Of a DNA stretch of 64,000 bases, positions 47,401 to 58,172 are shown in pieces; position 1 is the stretch's first letter, and every line of letters starts with the position of its first letter. Source of the stretch: Pisaster brevispinus. Taxonomy: Eukaryota > Echinodermata > Asteroidea > Forcipulatida > Asteriidae. The stretch spans positions 2,436,001 to 2,500,000 of the forward strand of contig JAMKCF010000011.1 of NCBI GenBank assembly GCA_023634235.1. Reading direction: 5' to 3'. The notes below the pieces were generated by a model. It saw nothing but the letters and a program-made list of their open reading frames with translations, was not told where the DNA came from and ran no database searches. The position numbers were made by a program, and so were the translations under genes.

Positions 47401-50400
47401 GCTGTTGACCGAACAGAATAACCCCTTTCAAAATGTTACAATTAATCAGGTGCATTTTATTTACGTTCAATTAAAAGCATCCGGGGACAGTGAGAGCGAC
47501 TTGTTTTTTTTTAACCCTGCATGAAAACATGACACGGTTTTCAATTGTCCGTTTGTAAACAAATTCTGTATACGATCGCCAAAAAGTAATAAGAATTGTC
47601 ACAAATTCCAGTTTCTCTAGTGAGACTTGCCAAATAGCATGTAAAAGGATATTAAAATCAATCAAAGACCTTCCCTTCAAGAATTCCTGCAGGGTCGTAA
47701 ACCTCATCTCTTAACCAGGGACTTATAACCACACCCAGCTGTAATTAATCATATTGTCTTCGCCAGATGGCTTACAGATGGCTAGGTTGACTGGACAATT
47801 TAATGGGTCAAAAGGCTCGCATCTGACAATTCAGACCACTTCAAAGGAGTTATGTTCACATCCCAAAACAAAAAGCATGCAAATTATAAAGGTTCTGTTG
47901 AAAACAACAACACGGTCGCTTTTGGATGTAATCAATCATGTCTTCGACAGATGGCTTGTAGATGGCCTGACGGGTTGGAATGTGTTTTTTTATGAGTCCA
48001 GAGGCTCTTAGTTGATGTTTCAGACCATTTGAAAGAATTATCTTCGCACACAAAATTAACAAAATAATGAAGGTACTGTTCAAAACAGTACCATGGCGTA
48101 AGCGTGTGAGTTTTTTCTTATGATGCCACACAGGGACTTTTATTAGGCTTGCAACTGTTTGACACAACGTTCATAAAATAATGTCATTGTGGAGTACTCC
48201 AGTGTTAAGATTTATAAATATTTTAAATTATTTAAGTTGGGAGACTAATTACAACAATTTCATATTGTCATAAAACAAATTAGGATGTATCAGCCCCTTA
48301 TAGGTGCGTGAAACACAAACAGGGTTTCCATTTAAAGGCATTGATACCCAAGTTGGAATGGTGACTGATCTATGTTCCGACAACCTATGTTCCGATAGCC
48401 TCTCTCTCATGATTTACACGCATGTTAGTGTTAGGGTTGGTCCTAGGTTAGGGTTAGTGTTAGGGTTAGGGTTGGTCCTAAAGGGTAAAGGTTAGGTTTA
48501 GGTTTAGGATTACGGTAAGGGTCAGGGTTAGGGTTAGGGTTAGTGTTTGGGCTAGTGTTAGGGTCGGTGTTAGGGTCGGTCCTAGGGTAAGGGTTTGTGT
48601 TTTGACCTAGGGTTAGGGTAAGGTTTAGGGTAAGTGTTAGGGTTAGTGTTAGGGTTAGGCTTATGAAGTTATATAAAGTTATGATTAAAATTAGGAAAAT
48701 ATATTAGGGGTGTCGGATCATAGGTGTTAACCGTCAGATTTACTCGGGTGACATCTAACCTACGGGATCTACTAACCTGGGCTATAACAAGCAGTGCCAC
48801 GATCGTCAACTGGGCTGTTGATCCGGTAAACCGAGGACGTCTTACGGTCTTTGTGCTACTCTCGAAGATCCTGTAGATGCGGTTCACCTTCAGGAGTAGA
48901 GGGGCGTACATCAGTGTAAAGGACAGAACGTAGAGACTCTCCCCTAAACCACATACACCAGCACCCGGCGAGCGGAGGAATGGGACAATGGCCACGAGGG
49001 AAAGGAATATTCCAGCGATATTCACGGCACTGAGTTCTCGACTGCTGGCCTTGATCAGGGCATGTTGACGGTGTTTGATCATACCACACGTTGTAAGTCC
49101 ACAAAGTAGCAGAGCAACTCCTATCATTGAAACCAAAACAGCAATCAACGGCTCGTCCCAAGTCACAGTCTTCCCAATCAGTTTTTCACATTTGTTGTAA
49201 TCCTCATTCGGCCATTCGTTTTGGGCACACTGGGCACATTTAGTACCATTGACGATATCGCCGCTCCTGCATTCCCGGCACCCCCAGCAGCACGATTTGA
49301 CCTGGTCCTTCTCAACAACAAACCCGGGTTGACATACTTCCCGACATTCAGACTTTGGTGTCATAAAAGTATTGTCGACGTTCCACTGGATCAAAGTTTC
49401 ATTGATGTACAGTCGCTCTTCTTCACCTAAACTATCTACTGTGCCTGAACTAAAATCCCAAACACCAACTTCAACCAGTTTTATTACACCGTTAGTGTTT
49501 TGTACATTCCATACAGTAAACCGGCCCGGAACGTAACTACTCTCGTAATTGAAATCACCTCTCGTCCCATGAAACGAGATATTACTCAGCTGGTCCACAA
49601 AAGTATCCCTGATGTGATTGTCAACTAAGCAATCTGTGAATGAAGTTTTGCAGAAATCACGAAATGTTTTATCAAGGGAATGCGCAAGCGAAAGAACAGC
49701 ATCCATTACAGGGGCAAGCATTGGATTAAAAACACTGAAACCTTCTTCACTTGAGGTTTGGCAGTTGTCAGTTCCTCCACAAAACTCGTCGTACCAAGGA
49801 TTGGCATTAGAGATGGTCAGGGAACGAAAGTGTTCTTCAAAGCCCTCCAGTTTAGGTTTGAAGTATTCGACGAAGAGTGTTCCTTGTGGAAATTCATTAG
49901 GTTCAATCTGGTCTCCGAACGAATCTCCCGCCAACCAGGTACGTACCAGCGGTGGGCGTGCCGACCTAACAGCAGATATCACGGCACGAGTAGTGACAGC
50001 GGATGCAGTCAGCAACACCACGACATGAGCACTGGGGTTCTGTCCAAGGGTCTGTACCAAATCGTTCAATTCAGATTCGGTTGGAACCCTACTTACCTCC
50101 GTCCGGATCAACTTACACACCACACTTCGTTCTGATGCTTCATCATAAACTTCACGCTCGAGGTCTAGTATGCTTTGATCGGACGAGTATATCAGCGCTA
50201 CGTATTCCCATTTGAAGTGAACCAAGACATCCACTAAAGCCTCAGCCCTGTAAGTATCGGGGGATATTGTGGCAAAGAAGTACGGATTTTGGTGTTCTTC
50301 GAAGAGCTCAGAGCCCGTAGCGCCGTACGTGACATGCGGCGTCTTGAAGAGGCCGGCCGTGCTGACGACGACTTCGCAGCTTGAAGTTTCTTCCGTGCCT

Positions 50401-50813
50401 AAAACACCCATGGCTATTTCAGTCTTGTCTCTGATCCTGCGACCAGGGACAATGCAGTGGTTTCCTTCTACAGTTGGTTCGGCACCCATGGCAAGAGCGA
50501 GCGATCCCCACAGTGCATACTCGGCCTTAGAGCAGTCGTCGTGAATCGTGAACCCCAATGTAATGTTAGGTAAAACGGTGTCATCTTGGTTGATGACTTT
50601 CACTGCAAAGACCATCGCTTCGGTCAACTGTAGCGCAGATACTGGGCCAAGTTTTCCGCAACTTTCCTCCCCCGGACCGTCTGAATGGAGCGAAAATATC
50701 CCTCCGATGTACACATCACCAGAACTGTTATAAACCTTACAGACTTTTGGGGGTAAACGCGCTGTGTTTGCAACGTCCAGGACGAGCAACGCGACAAGAA
50801 AGTGACAAATCAT
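43865..50813 (-). CDS. Class C GPCR, metabotropic glutamate receptor-like, copy 1 (complete)
   Basis: Two exons, 50813-48777 and 44473-43865, join in phase 0 to 881 codons plus TAA. Seen: signal peptide (1-18), Venus-flytrap ligand domain (about 33-478), nine-cysteine linker domain (490-542), and seven transmembrane helices. TM2 follows ALIKASSRELS; TM3 ends LLLKVNRIYRIFE; TM6 follows GNFNEARF, all mGluR signatures. The intron splits TM4 between IVALLVIAQ and VVVIIISAL. The product should be a plasma-membrane receptor acting through G proteins. By alignment from memory with mGluR1, Thr166 and Asp186 match ligand contacts Thr188 and Asp208, but Ser214 stands where Tyr236 is expected, so glutamate is not assured as the ligand. 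The tail lacks an obvious Homer PPxxF motif. Confidence 0.94.
44480..44900. other. Intron start with tRNA-like scraps
   Basis: GGTCGTGGGTTCGATTCCC at about 44757-44775 is a good box B match. No matching box A, tail or cloverleaf was found, so a SINE fragment is likely. Confidence 0.4.
44900..45550. repeat. Intron segment duplicated at 55860-56725
   Basis: Shared in order: AAGAGGGGAC, AAGCTAGAAT, TTGTAAAATTAAATTGAAGA, AACGGTCGGTTTCAG, AAAGGTCTTGTCGT, GCGAAAATAATATTTCA, CCTCAACCCAAGTTT and TTACCCCTGAAAC. This ties the two GPCR copies into one old tandem duplication. Confidence 0.85.
45567..45602. repeat. (TTTA)n simple repeat
   Basis: TTTATTTATTTATTTAT run in the intron. Confidence 0.9.
46345..47710 (-). 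pseudogene. Non-LTR reverse transcriptase fragment with internal tandem duplication
   Basis: Read on minus with frameshifts: LKGRSLID (finger motif), LITFWRSYTEFVYKR, LFVNDIPKSFISCDSLLFAD (palm motif C region), LVYDWLSTWKLSLNPPKSK, and PHLDYIVTKANSML. This is the order of a CR1/Jockey-like reverse transcriptase. A 438-bp block (46803-47240) is repeated head to tail at 47241-47678 with about two differences, so the order is scrambled. It lies in the same transcriptional sense as the host gene, inside its intron. Confidence 0.85.
47740..48120. repeat. Two ~187-bp tandem copies
   Basis: CTTCGCCAGATGGCTTACAG near 47759 and CTTCGACAGATGGCTTGTAG near 47942 begin two parallel blocks (each continues AAAGGYTCTGTT/GGTACTGTT, AAAACA). 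Confidence 0.75.
48360..48735. mobile_element. TTCCGACA/TTAGGG element, copy 1
   Basis: Left end CTATGTTCCGACAACCTATG, right end GGGGTGTCGGATCATAGG (inverted). Between them lies ~250 bp of degenerate TTAGGG/GTTAGG telomere-like repeat. It abuts the 3' side of copy 1 exon 1 (donor at 48776). The 40 bp on its left (ATTGATACCCAAGTTGGAA) also flank the copy at 57895. Confidence 0.85.
48777..50813 (-). CDS. mGluR-like copy 1, exon 1 (signal peptide to TM4)
   Basis: 2,037 nt, 679 codons, starting MICHFLVALLVL in an ACCATGA context and ending at a CAG|GTTAGT donor. The whole extracellular part is one exon, unlike multi-exon vertebrate mGluR genes. From codon 233 to the donor it encodes the same protein as copy 2, with only a silent change near 50085 noticed at DNA level. 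Confidence 0.95.
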
Positions 50814-50935
50814 GGTCGTTCTTTGCGTTACGAAAAGTCCGAAACATCCACCCCCAAGTATAACAGTCTATACACTACGACAAAATGTGATCACTAACTG
50901 CCTGTAAATATTCTCCTCGTGAAATTCAATTAGCG

Positions 50936-50983
50936 AACCAGAGGTTGGTGACGATGGCGGCCCAGCGCTCCACGCATGTCAAA
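50936..50983 (-). promoter_or_regulatory. Conserved 5' flank of GPCR copy 1
   Basis: CCAGAGGTTGGTGACGATGG, then CGGCCCAG and CCACGCATGTC, sit ~123 bp upstream of the ATG. The block recurs ~115 bp upstream of copy 2 and again at 60511-60570. ATGGCGG resembles a YY1 core. A shared core promoter or 5' UTR is inferred. Confidence 0.5.
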
Positions 50984-51109
50984 TCAACTGTTTGAACACA
51001 CAGCGTGCATTACAATGATACCCGATAGAGTAGCAATTCTTTTTTTAGTCGCAACAATTTTTTACTATTTCTTTGCAGTTTTCAACCACTTCCGTTTAGA
51101 CACGAGTAG

Positions 51110-53290
51110 CTCAGTGCTTAGATTTAACATTCTTCAAGATGGAATTTTCTTCAGGGTTATAACTAAAAGCAAGATAGCTTTACAACATACGTTTCATGTT
51201 TTATAATAGCACTGCTGCCAAGGATACAATACTACAATGGGGCTGATATTTAAAACGTCTAAATCTAAGACGTCGGTCTATACAAGCTTGCTGTTATTTA
51301 CTCAGCCTTTCAGTTGTTTGGAACTCATCCTCATTATAAACGTTTCAACGTCATCACGGCAGCATAACTATAATGCTTCCCAATAATGATGAAACCCTAA
51401 GTCGGAGACAGGGCATGCCCTTTCCGTAAAAGTGAATTATCTTTTCCCGCGAAAAATTATCATTGTCAATTTCTTTCTTACGAGAAAAATATCATGTGTT
51501 TTGATTTTCTTTCTCATTATCATATCAATAATTATTATATGATAGGCTCGACTTAATTTAAATTAAACACGGCATATCTGCCAAACGCAATCAATGACAT
51601 TTGACAAAATGTACCCTATAGGCCTAACACTTAACATAATGTTTAGCGATATTTACTATTTTAAACAAATTCCTCGAAGACGAGAAAGAATTTTGACTTT
51701 GAAGAGTACGGTGCACCGTGAAAGATTCGAAGTGTTGTTCAAGAAAAAAGTGCTTGTGACTTTTTAACACACAACATTTGTGATAACCGACCAAGGACGG
51801 AAGATTATCTCCTTGGGGGTCGGATAATCCGATGCAGAGACTGTGCCTATAGAATAAAAAGGTTTGAGTGTGGTGATCTATAATGGAACACTAACACGGT
51901 GACTGTTTATTTTCACGCGGCGACTTTTTCTATATATATTTTTTTTACACGGCGACTTTCGTTTTCACGTGCCAACTTTCTTTAAAGCGGCGGTGGCGCC
52001 CTTTTTTGTATTTTTTTACACGGCGCCTTCTTTTTAAAGGCGGCAAATGATCAGCTGCCAAACTGTGCAGCAAGAAGGTTCTCGACCAGAATGACGTAGG
52101 TCAATACGTTATGACGTTAAGTTACGTATACAGGAGGCCTGGAACACCTTAAGGTAGTATGTGGTTGCATCTTACGGTTTCAGTTTTGGGATTATCGCGT
52201 CTGCCGTACAACGCGTGCACAAAAATAGAAGCAGATTTGTTAAGCTCTTGCGCGTGACTATTAAACCTTTTCCAGAATCCCCCCAAACACAATCACAACC
52301 CGGAAGGCATCGTCGCGTAAAAAAAAGATGCCGTTGTAAAAAAAAAAAATTGCAGTGTAAAAAAAGTCACTGTATGACATTAAAAAATGCCACTTTAGTG
52401 TCAATTATAGAACACCATATGGGGCCTATATAAGAATAAATCTAAAGCCCACATACGTAACAGAGAAAGCACTCACGCATACACATCCATGTTTGTCGAC
52501 CCCGGAAATCGAGGACTTCTTTTGTTCTCCCATTGTTTAGTTGGGGGTTTTTTTAAGGGATTTTTTGTGACGTCCCCATTGAATGTGTACACGAGGCCGC
52601 CTCGCTCTGTCAAAACAACCGGATCCCTTCTGTGAAAGTCCTCGGGTTCAACGGGTAGAAACCCTTACAAACACAACATTATTTTGTTCTCTTTTTGCGT
52701 CCGTTGTATCTTCGCGGCCGAATTATCCACTAGGCACAGTCTAAGCAATGCGTCAAGAGTCTACGAAAAGCAATCGATTCCTGCTTAGGAAAATACAGAA
52801 GAGAAAGTATAATAACACACAAACGAGCAGTCTGTATAGAATGTAGGCTGGCACCGAGGACATCCTTTTGTTCTCACATTGTTTGGACTTGGGTTTTTTT
52901 TTTGACTTTTTTTTTTTAATCGAAGCGAGGACGTCCTCGGTAAACCTTTTTCCCCGGATCATTGTTGTTAAAGTCCTCGGTTTGAATGCGTAGACTCGCC
53001 CACACAGTGTTGTATTCACTCTGTGGACATTCCTTTGTTCTGTACACTTCTACGGGAAAAAAGATATTCTTCAACATTTTGTGAAAACACTGTTTGAGCT
53101 TTACATACGCAGTGTAGACCTGAGAACAAAAGAGGTCCAATGTAGAGACTTGAAACACGATGTGGACCAACACCCGTCCACACACTCAAGTGTGTAATCG
53201 CACATGTTTGTGAATCCCGTGATTCGATTCGATCCTATGTTCCGACAGCCCTATTTTCCGACAGCCCTATGTTCCGACAGCCCTATAGCC
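51110..53290. repeat. Large duplicated unit B
   Basis: From 51110 it follows unit A. From about 51396 on it is nearly identical to unit C, ending in TTCCGACAGCCCTATGTTCC repeats at 53229-53290. A frame GFSFGIIASAVQR at 52178 has no recognised family. Nearly all the sequence is non-coding. Confidence 0.85.
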
Positions 53291-53293
53291 CTA

Positions 53294-55120
53294 AGTCGAA
53301 GACAGCATGCCCTTTCCGTAAAAGTTAATTATCTTTTCCCGCGAAAAATTATCATTGTCAATTTCTTTCTTACGAGAAAAATATCATGTGTTTTGATTTT
53401 CTTTCTCATTATCATATCAATAATTATTAGATGATAGGCTCGTCTTAATTTAAATTAAACACGGCATATCTGCCAAACGCAATCAATGACATTTGACAAA
53501 ATGTACCCTATAGGCCTAACACTTAACATAATGTTTAGCGATATTTACTATTTTAAACAAATTCCTCGAAGACGAGAAAGAATTTTGACTTTGAAGAGTA
53601 CGGTGCACCGTGAAAGATTCAAAGTGTTGTTCAAGAAAAAAAGTGCTTGTGACTTTTTAACACACAACATTTGTGATAACCGACCGAGGACGGAAGATTA
53701 TCTCCTTGGGGGTCGGATAATCCGATGCAGAGACTGTGCCTATAGAATAAAAAGGTTTGAGTGTGGTGATCTATAATGGACACTAACACGTGACTGTTTA
53801 TTTTCACGCGGCGACTTTTTCTATATAGATTTTTTTTACACGGCGACTTTCGTTTTCACGTGCCAACTTTCTTTAAAGCGGCGGTGGCGCCCTTTTTTGT
53901 CTTTTTTTACACGGCGCCTTCTTTTTAAAGGCGGCAACTGATCAACTGCCACACTGTGCAGCAAGAAGGTTCTCGACCAGAATGACGTAGGTCAATACGT
54001 TATGACGTTAAGTTACGTATACAGGAGGCCTGGAACACCTTAAGGTAGTATGTGGTTGCATCTTACGGTTTCAGTTTTGGGATTATCGCGTCTGCCGTAC
54101 AACGCGTGCACAAAAATAGAAGCAGATTTGTTAAGCTCTTGCGCGTGACTATTAAACCTTTTCCAGAATCCCCCCAAACACAAACACAACCCGGAAGGCA
54201 TCGTCGCGTAAAAAAAAAAAGATGCCGTTGTAAAAAAAAAAAAATTGCAGTGTAAAAAAAGTCGCTGTATGACATTAAAAAATGCCACTTTAGTGTCAAT
54301 TATAGAACACCATATGGGGCCTATATAAGAATAAATCTAAAGCCCACATACGTAACAGAGAAAGCACTCACGCATATACACATCCATGTTTGTCGACCCC
54401 GGAAATCGAGGACTTCTTTTGTTCTCCCATTGTTTAGTTGGGGGTTTTTTTAAGGGATTTTTTTGTGACGTCCCCATTGAATGTGTACACGAGGCAGCCT
54501 CGCTCTGTCAAAACAACCGGATCCCTTCTGTGAAAGTCTTCGGGTTCAACGGGTAGAAACCCTTACAAACACAACATTATTTTGTTCTCTTTTTTGCGTC
54601 CGTTGTATCTTCGCGGCCGAATTATCCACTAGGCACAGTCTAAGCAATGCGTCAAGAGTCTACGAAAAGCAATCGATTCCTGCTTAGGAAAATACAGAAG
54701 AGAAAGTATAATAACACACAAACGAGCAGTCCCATGTAGGCTGGCACCGAGGACATCCTTTTGTTCTCACATTGTTTGGACTTGGTTTTTGTGACGTTTT
54801 TTTTTTAAATCGAAGCGAGGACGTCCTCGGTAAACCTTTTTCCCCGGATCATTGTTGTTAAAGTCCTCGGTTTGAATGCGTAGACATGCCCACACAGTGT
54901 TGTATCCACTCTGTGGACATTCCTTTGTTCTGTACACTTCTAGGGAAAAAAAGATATTCTTCAACATTTTGTGAAAACACTGTTTGAGCTTTACATACGC
55001 AGTGTAGACCTGAGAACAAAAGAGGTCCAATGTAGGGACTTGAAACACGATGTGGACCAACACCCGTCCACACACTCAAGTGTGTAATCGCACACGTTTG
55101 TGAATCCCGTGATTCGATTC
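53294..55120. repeat. Large duplicated unit C, tandem copy of B
   Basis: Head-to-tail repeat of 51396-53232, about 98 % alike by eye, differing by single bases and homopolymer length. The junction lies in the TTCCGACA repeats. Confidence 0.9.
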
Positions 55121-55290
55121 GATCCTATGTTCCGATACCCCTATGTTCCGACACCCTTATGTTCCGACACCCCAATGTTCCGACAACCGTATGTTTCTAT
55201 AAATCCTTATGATCTACGCTAGGGCTAGGGTAAGGGTAGGGTTAGGATGAGAAAAATGCATCGGGGTGTCGGAACATACGTGTGTCGAAA
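55121..55290. mobile_element. TTCCGACA/TTAGGG element, copy 3
   Basis: Starts CTATGTTCCGATACCCCTAT, holds CTAGGGTAAGGGTAGGGTTA in the middle, and ends with inverted GGGGTGTCGGAACATACG. It forms the right border of unit C. Confidence 0.8.
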
Positions 55291-55360
55291 CATTGCTTTG
55301 TAACTCTAAAAACAAGAAAACCGAGTAAGATGCAGAGCTAGAAAACTAAATTTAGTGTCA

Positions 55361-55512
55361 ATAGGAGACTTTTGAACGCTAGGTGGCAGCAGACTTACCA
55401 GGTAGATTTCCATTGTTACCGTCGTTCTGAGTACGCTCACATTTCCAAGAACAATGGAATTACCTGGTAAGTCTGCTGCCACCTAGAGTCCCCAAAAGTC
55501 TCTCATTCCTAT
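55361..55512. mobile_element. Foldback element, CTAGGTGGCAGCAGACTTACC family (well preserved)
   Basis: The arms ATAGGAGACTTTTG with CTAGGTGGCAGCAGACTTAC, and their complements at 55463-55512, are nearly perfect. An inner GTAGATTTCCATTGTTAC versus ACAATGGAATTACC is also kept. It lies where the second GPCR copy's 3' exon would be expected. Confidence 0.92.
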
Positions 55513-55859
55513 GTATACATCATTAAACTTTTACAGGGAACAAACAATAAAAAGGGATGTTTACAGGACTGGGAAATGAGAAATATATTGCTATCGAGAC
55601 AGTAGGCGCTTAATATTGCTTTCCTTCAATTTAATTTCAAACTGGGGCCCAGAATTGTTGTCATTAAAAATAGAGATTGTTCTGAATGAAAACACAAGTT
55701 TGAAAAACAGCAACGAGGGTAAAATTGCTTGTAAATGTGTTTTGGTTTTTTTTTTTTTAATCAAAGTTATACTTCATTTCCTTGCAAGATAAAACGACCA
55801 CCAGTCGGCTTTCTTTGGGACAGACGAGAGTTTAAATTGTGTTTTTCCTAGCCGTTACT

Positions 55860-56725
55860 TGTTCACGTCAAGAGGGGACATACCAAATTTAATTATTGTT
55901 TATGTTCCCGTGTGAAATACAATTTTAAAAACCCGTGTTCCAATCTTTGCCTTAACTCAATCTCTAAGCTAGAATTGGATTTTGTTTTGATATTGTCTGT
56001 TAATTGGACCCGCAATATGTTATCAAGGCATCCAGTACGATTTGTAAAATTAAATTGAAGAAACGGTCAGTTTCAGATCAAGCAAAGGTCTTGTCGTGTT
56101 CAATATTTGCTTTACGAAAATAATATTTCAGTAAAAATGCTAGAATTTCTGATATAATTTTGTATAATATCTAGGATACACAATCCGCACGACATACAAA
56201 AATGTCTTTCCCCCCCCCGAAAAAAATCGCAATAGTGCTCACAAAAAGAAAAAGAAAAAAAGAGAGAAAAAATGAGGAAAATGCGTGTTTGTATAATGTA
56301 GCCTAATGTAGCGAACTATCGCAATCAGGATCGGCCACAAAATGCTATAAGAGGAAAGTGGCCCCTGCAGCGTCCCCTTCCTAAAAAGAGCATGAACACC
56401 CCCCCCCACCCCCACCCCCACTTTAGAAACATTTCCCCCTGGGCCCCCGCTTAAAAGCAATGCCCCCCTACCCCCACCAACACTTCTCCCAACTGTATAC
56501 ATGGTTGTACCTGCAAGTTTACTCTTGTAGTTTTCCTTATGGTCTACACCATGCAAAGCTTCAAACAACACTAATACCTCAACCCAAGTTTAGGAACATA
56601 CAATATTTCTTTATTCAACCGTTTTTCGTGAGGCATCCTGAAGCATATGAAATTTGTTACTACTTTTTAAAAATCCCCTTCCCACATTTTAGAAAAATGC
56701 TTCACCCCTGAAACCATATACAAGT
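55860..56725. repeat. Relict intron of GPCR copy 2
   Basis: Collinear with 44900-45550 of copy 1, interrupted at 56190-56570 by a poly-C rich stretch and by 56503-56573, which matches the right end of the element at 24401-24566. It shows that copy 2 once had the full downstream intron. Confidence 0.85.
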
Positions 56726-56731
56726 TTTCTA

Positions 56732-56876
56732 ATAGACTGTGCAAGTCTCACGCGTATTCGAACATTGGGATCCGTTAAAGCGCGTGAGTTTGTTTCTTTA
56801 ACGCGTTAAAGCAATGTACGTGGGACCACGGTGGTCCCAAAAATGTTCGAATACGCGCGAGACTTGCACGGTCTAT
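56732..56876. mobile_element. Foldback element, GACTTGCAC family, copy 3
   Basis: Inverse orientation of 34347-34491, highly similar over its length (GGGATCCGTTAAAGCGCGTG, TTTAACGCGTTAAAGC, GGGACCACGGTGGTCCC). Confidence 0.92.
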
Positions 56877-56879
56877 TCT

Positions 56880-57290
56880 CAGAGAATTAGACTGGCTTCC
56901 AATCTCCAAAAGGATCTATTTCAAGGTTTGTCTCCCCGTATTCAGGATCCTCCTCAGCTGCGCCCCTCAGTATCTCCGTGACCACATCTCACTCAAACAA
57001 TCTGGTAGCAACTTAAAACATGTTAGCTGAAAAAAAGATTTTGAACCTCTTGCTATTTTATGGTCAGCGTGCCTTTGTCAATGCTGCCTGCACCTGTCAT
57101 CTGGAACAAGCTCCCTGCCACACTACGTCGAACAACATCTTTGAACATCTTCCAGAGGGAATTGAAGTCCAATTTGTTTCGCGAGTCTTTCTCTCCAGTT
57201 ATTCTGAGCATAACTCTTGTGTCTCTCTGTTGTTTTTTGTTATAATTAATGAGTTGCATTTTATGATCAATAAATGAATTGCACTTATTT
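56880..57290 (+). pseudogene. CR1/L2-like LINE C-terminal fragment
   Basis: LDWLPISKRIYFKVCL, CAPQYLRDHI, then (after frameshifts) VIWNKLPATLRRTTSLNIFQ. This is the same segment as at 18127-18545 but from another element. It is 5' truncated and broken. Confidence 0.8.
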
Positions 57291-57309
57291 TTTTCACATC
57301 TCTTCTTTT

Positions 57310-57800
57310 TTTCTCCTATAACAATAATATTAATAACAATACATTTATATAGCGCCAAATCTATTTTTTGTAATGGTCTAAGGCGCTTCACAAAACGCAT
57401 TAAAATGTATATAAAAGCACTAAGATAATTTACATAAACATAAAAAAGGAACAAATAAATATTTAACTTGAAATTGAAATTGAAAAATAAAAAGACAATA
57501 AAATCCCACCAACGACAACAAGCCAACCGTTAATGAACACAAAGATACAACTAAAACCTGGGGGTTGTTCGGAAGCTCTCTTAAAAAAGTGTGTTTTAAG
57601 TTTGCTTCTCGAATACAGACATCCAGGTCATTCCACATTTTCAGGGGCAATAGCAGAAAAAGCCCTATCTCCCATAGTGCATAACCTAGTGTTAACACGC
57701 CGCTCCTATGCTCTCTTTTGTACTCGGTTTTCTGAAGGAGACAATAATTTTCTCTTATTTTCCCAAACCTGGTATGTACCTTTGGTTGCATGAACTTGCT
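57310..57800. repeat. Dispersed repeat with TTTATATAGCGC start
   Basis: TTTATATAGCGCCAAAT and GGCGCTTCACAAAACGC resemble the 3' ends of invertebrate SINEs. 57590-57720 (GGTCATTCCACATTTTCAGG, AAAAGCCCTATCTCCCATAG) has the look of a common marine-invertebrate interspersed repeat. No family name can be given. Confidence 0.5.
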
Positions 57801-57894
57801 TAGTGTCAGATAAAAGTTACGGTCGTTTGTGCCAACCCTTGTGGGAAGAATGAGGGTTTCCATTTAAAGGCATTGATACCCAAGTTGGAAGGTG

Positions 57895-58115
57895 ACTTCT
57901 CTATGTTCCGACACCCCTGTGTTCCGACGCCCCTCTGTTCTGACACCCCTGTGTACCGACACCCCTCTGTTCTGACACCCCTGTGTACCGACACCCCCTG
58001 TGTACCGACACCCCTGTGTTCCGACAACCCTGTGTTCCGACAACCCTGTGTTCCGACAACCCTGTTTTCCGATAAGATAAGGTTTAGGAGCAAATAATTT
58101 AGGGGTGTCGGAACA
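57895..58115. mobile_element. TTCCGACA element, copy 4 (expanded arm)
   Basis: Eleven or so copies of a ~17-bp unit (TGTTCCGACACCCC with variants such as TGTACCGACACCCC), then inverted GGGGTGTCGGAACATAGG. The TTAGGG part is nearly gone. It sits just beyond the donor of GPCR copy 2, in the same place as the element at 48360. Confidence 0.85.
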
Positions 58116-58172
58116 TAGGTGTGTAACCGTCGGATTTACTCAGGTGACATCTAACCTACGGGATCTACTAAC

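Noticed and set aside
48410..48660. TTAGGG-like tract as a real telomere or subtelomere
   Set aside because: The repeats are degenerate, short and flanked on both sides by gene sequence; the same core recurs inside small elements at 55121 and 61935.
49618..50135. Plus-strand frames of 125-136 residues antisense to the GPCR exon, repeated at 59014-59531
   Set aside because: Shadows of the highly conserved minus-strand coding exon; no start context or domain of their own.
51996..54300. Repeated 67-90-residue frames (GFSFGIIASAVQRVHKN) as a gene duplicated in units B and C
   Set aside because: The two copies end differently because of poly-A length changes, and there is no such open frame in unit A; it is treated as part of a non-coding repeat.
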